From positions 1 through 64,000 of the forward strand of contig JAFXFO010000034.1 of NCBI GenBank assembly GCA_017520425.1: a stretch of DNA of 64,000 bases, written 5' to 3'. This document shows positions 60,958-64,000 of the stretch, piece by piece. Both the position numbers and the translations under genes were made by a program. Positions within the stretch are counted from its first letter, which is position 1. Every line of letters starts with the position of its first letter. This stretch comes from Lachnospiraceae bacterium (GTDB lineage Bacteria > Bacillota > Clostridia > Lachnospirales > Lachnospiraceae). The notes under the pieces are model-generated. The model had not been told where the DNA came from and searched no databases. It was given only the letters and a program-made list of their open reading frames with translations.

Positions 60958-63741
60958 GTGAAAGGTAAAACGATTGGGAAAATTAAAGCAGCAGCGTTGT
61001 CGGTTGCGATGTGCTTACAGCTTGCAGTTCCTTCAGTGGATGTAGAAGCAGCACAAACATTCTATGACAACAAAACGGGTTACGAAGATGGTTTTGACTA
61101 CGAGCTTTGGAAAGATTACGGGAGCACAAGCATGACCATCAAAGGTGGTGGAAATTTCGAATGTTGGTGGGAGAACATTGGAAATGTCCTTTTTAGAAAA
61201 GGTAAAAAATTCGACTGCACACAGACATATCAGCAGATCGGAAACATGACAATCAATTTTGGTGTTGATTATCAGCCGAACGGAAACTCTTACTTATGCG
61301 TTTATGGTTGGACCAGAAATCCTCTCGTAGAGTACTACATCGTAGAGAGCTGGGGTTCTTGGCGTCCACCAGGAGCAAACTCAAAGGGACAGATTACAGT
61401 AGATGGCGGTACATATGATGTATATGAAACCACTCGTGTAAATCAGCCTTCCATCGATGGAAATACTACCTTCCAGCAGTACTGGAGTGTACGTACTTCC
61501 AAGAGAAACAGCGGTACCATTTCCGTATCTCAGCATTTCCAGGCATGGGAAAGAATGGGTATGAAGATGGGTAACATCTACGAAGTAGCTTTCAATGTTG
61601 AAGGTTATCAGAGTAGCGGTTGGGCAGATGTTTACAAGAATGAATTAAGCATCGGCGGTAATATCAGCTCAGGCGGTAACAACGGTGGTTCAGGTTCAGG
61701 CGATAATAGCAACAGTGCCGCTCCCGGTACTGCACAGGGAACCAGAATCGAATGCGAAGACATGACAATTTCAGGTCAGTATGCAGGAACAATTTCTTCT
61801 CCTTTCAATGGAGTTGCATTGTATGCAAATGACGAATCTGTATCTTATACACAGAACTTCACCAGCGGAACCCACGATTTTACTTTAAGTGGTGCATCCA
61901 ACGGTGACAATCTGGCAAGCGTAGATCTTTATATCGGCGGCCAGAACAAGGGTACCTTCTATTATGGTGATGCAAACCATGCAGAATACACCATCAAGAA
62001 TGTATCTCACGGAACCGGTAACCAGAAGATCGAATTAAAGGTATCCGGCGATGATGGTACCTGGGATTTATATGCGGATGCATTGATTATCAGCGGCAAT
62101 GGCGTTGGTGGTAACAGTGGCAGCCAGGGCGGCAACAGCGGTAATCAGGGTGGAAATACCGGCAACCAGGGCGGCAATACTTCAGGCGGAACCACTGCAA
62201 GCGGTGCAGTAATTGAATGTGAAGACATGACCAAGAGCGGTCAGTACACCGGAAATGTATCAAATCCTTTCAACGGTGTGGCATTATATGCAAACGATGA
62301 CTGTGTATCCTTTACCCAGAACTTTACCGGTACATCAAGTGACTTCACCTTAACAGGTGCTTCTAACGGCGATAACATGGCTAGAGTAGATCTGTTCATC
62401 GGCGGTCAGAACAAGGGAACCTTCTACTATGGTGATGCAAATGTAGCAAACTACACTATCGAAGGCGTAACTCACGGAACCGGCAACCAGAAGGTTGAAT
62501 TAAAGGTAACTGCAGATGATGGTTCTTGGGATGCTTACATCGACAAGCTTACCATCGGCGGTCAGACAGCAGGTGGCAACACTTCAGGTGGCAATAACAG
62601 TGGTAACACTGATAACAACGGTGGAAATACCGACAACAACAATAACAACAATAATAACACCGGAAACAATAATGGTGGTGCTGTTTCTAACAACAGCAGC
62701 ATGGAATGTGAAGAAATGACCAAGAGCGGTCAGTACACCGGTAATGTATCTTCACCTTTCAACGGAGTTGCATTATATGCAAACGATGATTCTGTATCTT
62801 ATACACAGAACTTTGCAAGCGGAACTCATGACTTTACTTTAAGAGGAGCTTCCAACGGCGATAACATGGCTAGAGTAGACCTCTTTATCGGTGGCGAAAA
62901 CAAGGGTACCTTCTACTATGGTGATGCAAATGTAGCAGAATACACCATCGAGAACGTATCTCACAAGACCGGCAACCAGAAGGTTGAATTAAAGGTAACT
63001 GCAGATGATGGTTCTTGGGATGCATTTATTGATACTTTGATTATCAGTGCAGCAGGAACCGCAGGTGCAGGCAGCAACTCCGGTAACAGCGGAAGCAATA
63101 ATAACAATAACAACAATACCAAGCCCTCCGGCAAGATGGTAGCGTTGACCTTTGATGATGGCCCTTCCACCACAACTCCTTATGTATTGGATGTGTTGGA
63201 AAGATATAATGCGAAGGCAACCTTCTTCCTTATCGGCCAGAATGTAAACAGTGATACTGCATCAATTATGCAGCGTCAGGTTAACATGGGTTGTGAATTA
63301 GCGAACCACTCTTATACACACCAGGATATGAGCGGCATGAGCGCAAACGATGTCAAGAATCAGATTCAGTGGACATCTTCAGCCATCAAGAACACCGTAG
63401 GTGTGGATGTGAAGTTCTTCAGAGCACCTTATCTGTCAACCAGCAATACCATGTTCCAGAATGTAGGTTTATCTTTTATCCAGGGTATCGATACCAAGGA
63501 TTATGATAGCAATACTTCTGTAAACCAGAGAGTAAACAATGTTCTGAATAATGTTTCAGATGGTTCCATCATCCTGATGCATGATTTCCAGGGCAATAAT
63601 GCAACTGTAGAAGCATTGCCTCAGATTATCGAAGGTTTACAGAGACAGGGCTATACACTTGTAACCGTAAGCGAATTGTTTGAGTACAAGGGAATCAACC
63701 CTAACCAGAGCTACAAGGTATGGTCTAATGTATACAACTAA
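60958..63741 (+). CDS. Secreted multidomain xylanase/acetylxylan esterase: GH11-CBM36x3-CE4
   Basis: 927-residue secreted enzyme, GTG start behind AAAAGGAGG. A signal peptide (1-~32, ending VDVEAA) leads to a GH11 xylanase (~33-235) with nucleophile Glu125 in [13 protein letters not shown] and acid/base Glu215 in NVEGYQSSG. Gly/Asn/Ser linkers then separate three CBM36-like modules starting at residues 264, 419 and 582 (each begins ECED/ECEE and contains [26 protein letters not shown] or KTGNQK). CBM36 binds xylan through calcium. Residues ~727-905 are a CE4 deacetylase: TFDDGP (Asp733, Asp734), HSYTH (His784, His788), FRAPY and LMHD. It can both cut and deacetylate xylan. No dockerin or sortase motif is seen. 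Confidence 0.96.
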   Translation: MKGKTIGKIKAAALSVAMCLQLAVPSVDVEAAQTFYDNKTGYEDGFDYELWKDYGSTSMTIKGGGNFECWWENIGNVLFRKGKKFDCTQTYQQIGNMTINFGVDYQPNGNSYLCVYGWTRNPLVEYYIVESWGSWRPPGANSKGQITVDGGTYDVYETTRVNQPSIDGNTTFQQYWSVRTSKRNSGTISVSQHFQAWERMGMKMGNIYEVAFNVEGYQSSGWADVYKNELSIGGNISSGGNNGGSGSGDNSNSAAPGTAQGTRIECEDMTISGQYAGTISSPFNGVALYANDESVSYTQNFTSGTHDFTLSGASNGDNLASVDLYIGGQNKGTFYYGDANHAEYTIKNVSHGTGNQKIELKVSGDDGTWDLYADALIISGNGVGGNSGSQGGNSGNQGGNTGNQGGNTSGGTTASGAVIECEDMTKSGQYTGNVSNPFNGVALYANDDCVSFTQNFTGTSSDFTLTGASNGDNMARVDLFIGGQNKGTFYYGDANVANYTIEGVTHGTGNQKVELKVTADDGSWDAYIDKLTIGGQTAGGNTSGGNNSGNTDNNGGNTDNNNNNNNNTGNNNGGAVSNNSSMECEEMTKSGQYTGNVSSPFNGVALYANDDSVSYTQNFASGTHDFTLRGASNGDNMARVDLFIGGENKGTFYYGDANVAEYTIENVSHKTGNQKVELKVTADDGSWDAFIDTLIISAAGTAGAGSNSGNSGSNNNNNNNTKPSGKMVALTFDDGPSTTTPYVLDVLERYNAKATFFLIGQNVNSDTASIMQRQVNMGCELANHSYTHQDMSGMSANDVKNQIQWTSSAIKNTVGVDVKFFRAPYLSTSNTMFQNVGLSFIQGIDTKDYDSNTSVNQRVNNVLNNVSDGSIILMHDFQGNNATVEALPQIIEGLQRQGYTLVTVSELFEYKGINPNQSYKVWSNVYN
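61748..63050 (+). repeat. Three direct repeats encoding CBM36 modules
   Basis: Three copies of about 350 bases start near 61748, 62212 and 62701. Copies 2 and 3 are the most alike: long shared stretches such as GGTGATGCAAATGTAGCA and GCAGATGATGGTTCTTGGGA are identical, suggesting recent duplication or gene conversion. Linkers between them are rich in GGC/AAC codons (Gly, Asn). Confidence 0.85.
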
Positions 63742-63799
63742 ATAGCTTGATACTACGGGTCATTTGTAGAATACTCTTTGACCATTAGTTTCATTCCCA

Positions 63800-63839
63800 C
63801 CCCCTGCTCTAACTCCCTATATGAGCAGGGGGAATTTTT
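63800..63839 (+). terminator. Terminator after the xylanase
   Basis: CCCCCTGCTC (63800-63809) and GAGCAGGGGG (63823-63832), perfect 10-bp stem followed by AATTTTT. It runs into the palindrome ATTTTTCGCGAAAAAT (63834-63849). Confidence 0.85.
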
Positions 63840-63859
63840 CGCGAAAAATGAAGCCGTGC

Positions 63860-63923
63860 TGTCCGGTGCCTAAAGTGCTCGTCGGATGCTTGCATACGAA
63901 AGATCGCCTTTAGACACCGGACA
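63860..63923. repeat. GC-rich 16-bp inverted repeat at the right edge
   Basis: TGTCCGGTGCCTAAAG (63860-63875) and CTTTAGACACCGGACA (63908-63923) are inverted arms with one mismatch and a 32-base spacer. Beyond it come GGGCGAAGCCC and GCGAGCAAGCTTGTTTGCGAG, also self-complementary. Composition is clearly more GC-rich than the flanks. No ORF is supported. It may be the edge of a dispersed repeat or mobile element continuing past the window. Confidence 0.6.
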
Positions 63924-64000
63924 ATAGGGCGAAGCCCGCGACCGAGATGAAGCGAGCAAGCTTGTTTGCGAGTGGAATCGAGGTGCCACGGCACAAGAAG

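Noticed and set aside
61675-63130. CRISPR-like array in the xylanase region
   Set aside because: The repeats are ~350-base coding modules and Gly/Asn linkers in frame, not short repeats with unique spacers.

Overview
The window looks like chromosomal DNA of a Gram-positive anaerobe of the Lachnospiraceae (Clostridia). Three things point there: the rho-rpmE-yqhQ-prmC-prfA cluster; several families common in that group (DUF4364, DUF4250, clostripain-type protease, RACo-like ASKHA protein, TIGR01212 radical SAM protein, type-2 PyrF); and a secreted xylanase built as GH11-CBM36x3-CE4. Genus is not claimed. No tRNA, rRNA, insertion sequence or CRISPR array was seen.

Layout. 1-1860: visibly AT-richer accessory stretch of three unrelated minus-strand genes (a HEAT-like fragment, a SAP/DUF6434 protein, an SDR epimerase). 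Each is preceded by a copy or partial copy of the same 36-nt leader repeat, which makes this the most unusual region. 1900-9240: sugar utilisation (GH36 alpha-galactosidase, CE2-type esterase, GH1 beta-glucosidase), then DUF4250, an orphan ASKHA protein, a dapB remnant and a CE4 deacetylase. 9247-13232: heterodimeric ABC exporter behind a leader with a 9-codon ORF and two terminator hairpins. 13242-13412: a free-standing 25-aa membrane-peptide gene. 13470-19911: second CE2-type esterase, EAL/HDOD protein, RarA, and a minus-strand group (malic enzyme, radical SAM, DUF4364). 20007-24982: the rho to prfA housekeeping cluster. 25139-28568: orphan LytTR regulator, an apparent stand-alone small RNA gene, DUF5984, MBL hydrolase, XRE regulator. 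28643-32543: aquaporin, then a yybP-ykoY (manganese) riboswitch ahead of a MacB/FtsX-like ABC system. 32562-41223: azlCD, yvcK, clostripain, ANT(6)-like enzyme, lipoprotein, PHP, OYE-like and HD-domain proteins. 41238-49357: methyltransferase, two serine hydrolases, small proteins, and a BlaI/M56 sensor pair with an operator-like dyad. 49365-58527: flavoprotein remnant, SseB-like protein, SGNH hydrolase, MFS and MATE transporters, tcdA, TPR lipoprotein, pyrF. 58544-63839: divergent GH36 enzyme and the multidomain xylanase. The last 150 bases form a GC-rich structured repeat.

Biology. The glycosidases and esterases fit a plant-polysaccharide degrader: the xylanase cuts and deacetylates xylan outside the cell, and the CE2-type esterases, GH36 and GH1 enzymes finish oligosaccharides. 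Many genes are expected to be expressed singly; well-spaced sigma-A promoters (16-17 bp spacers) and U-tract terminators can be read around many of them.

Regulatory RNA is the richest vein: a manganese riboswitch, a bmrCD-like attenuation leader, an unassigned ~135-nt RNA, and a dispersed two-hairpin 5' element whose two full copies (before yqhQ and pyrF) show a compensatory base change. Starts were set from ribosome binding sites and, where possible, from promoter position, so many differ from the longest open frame.
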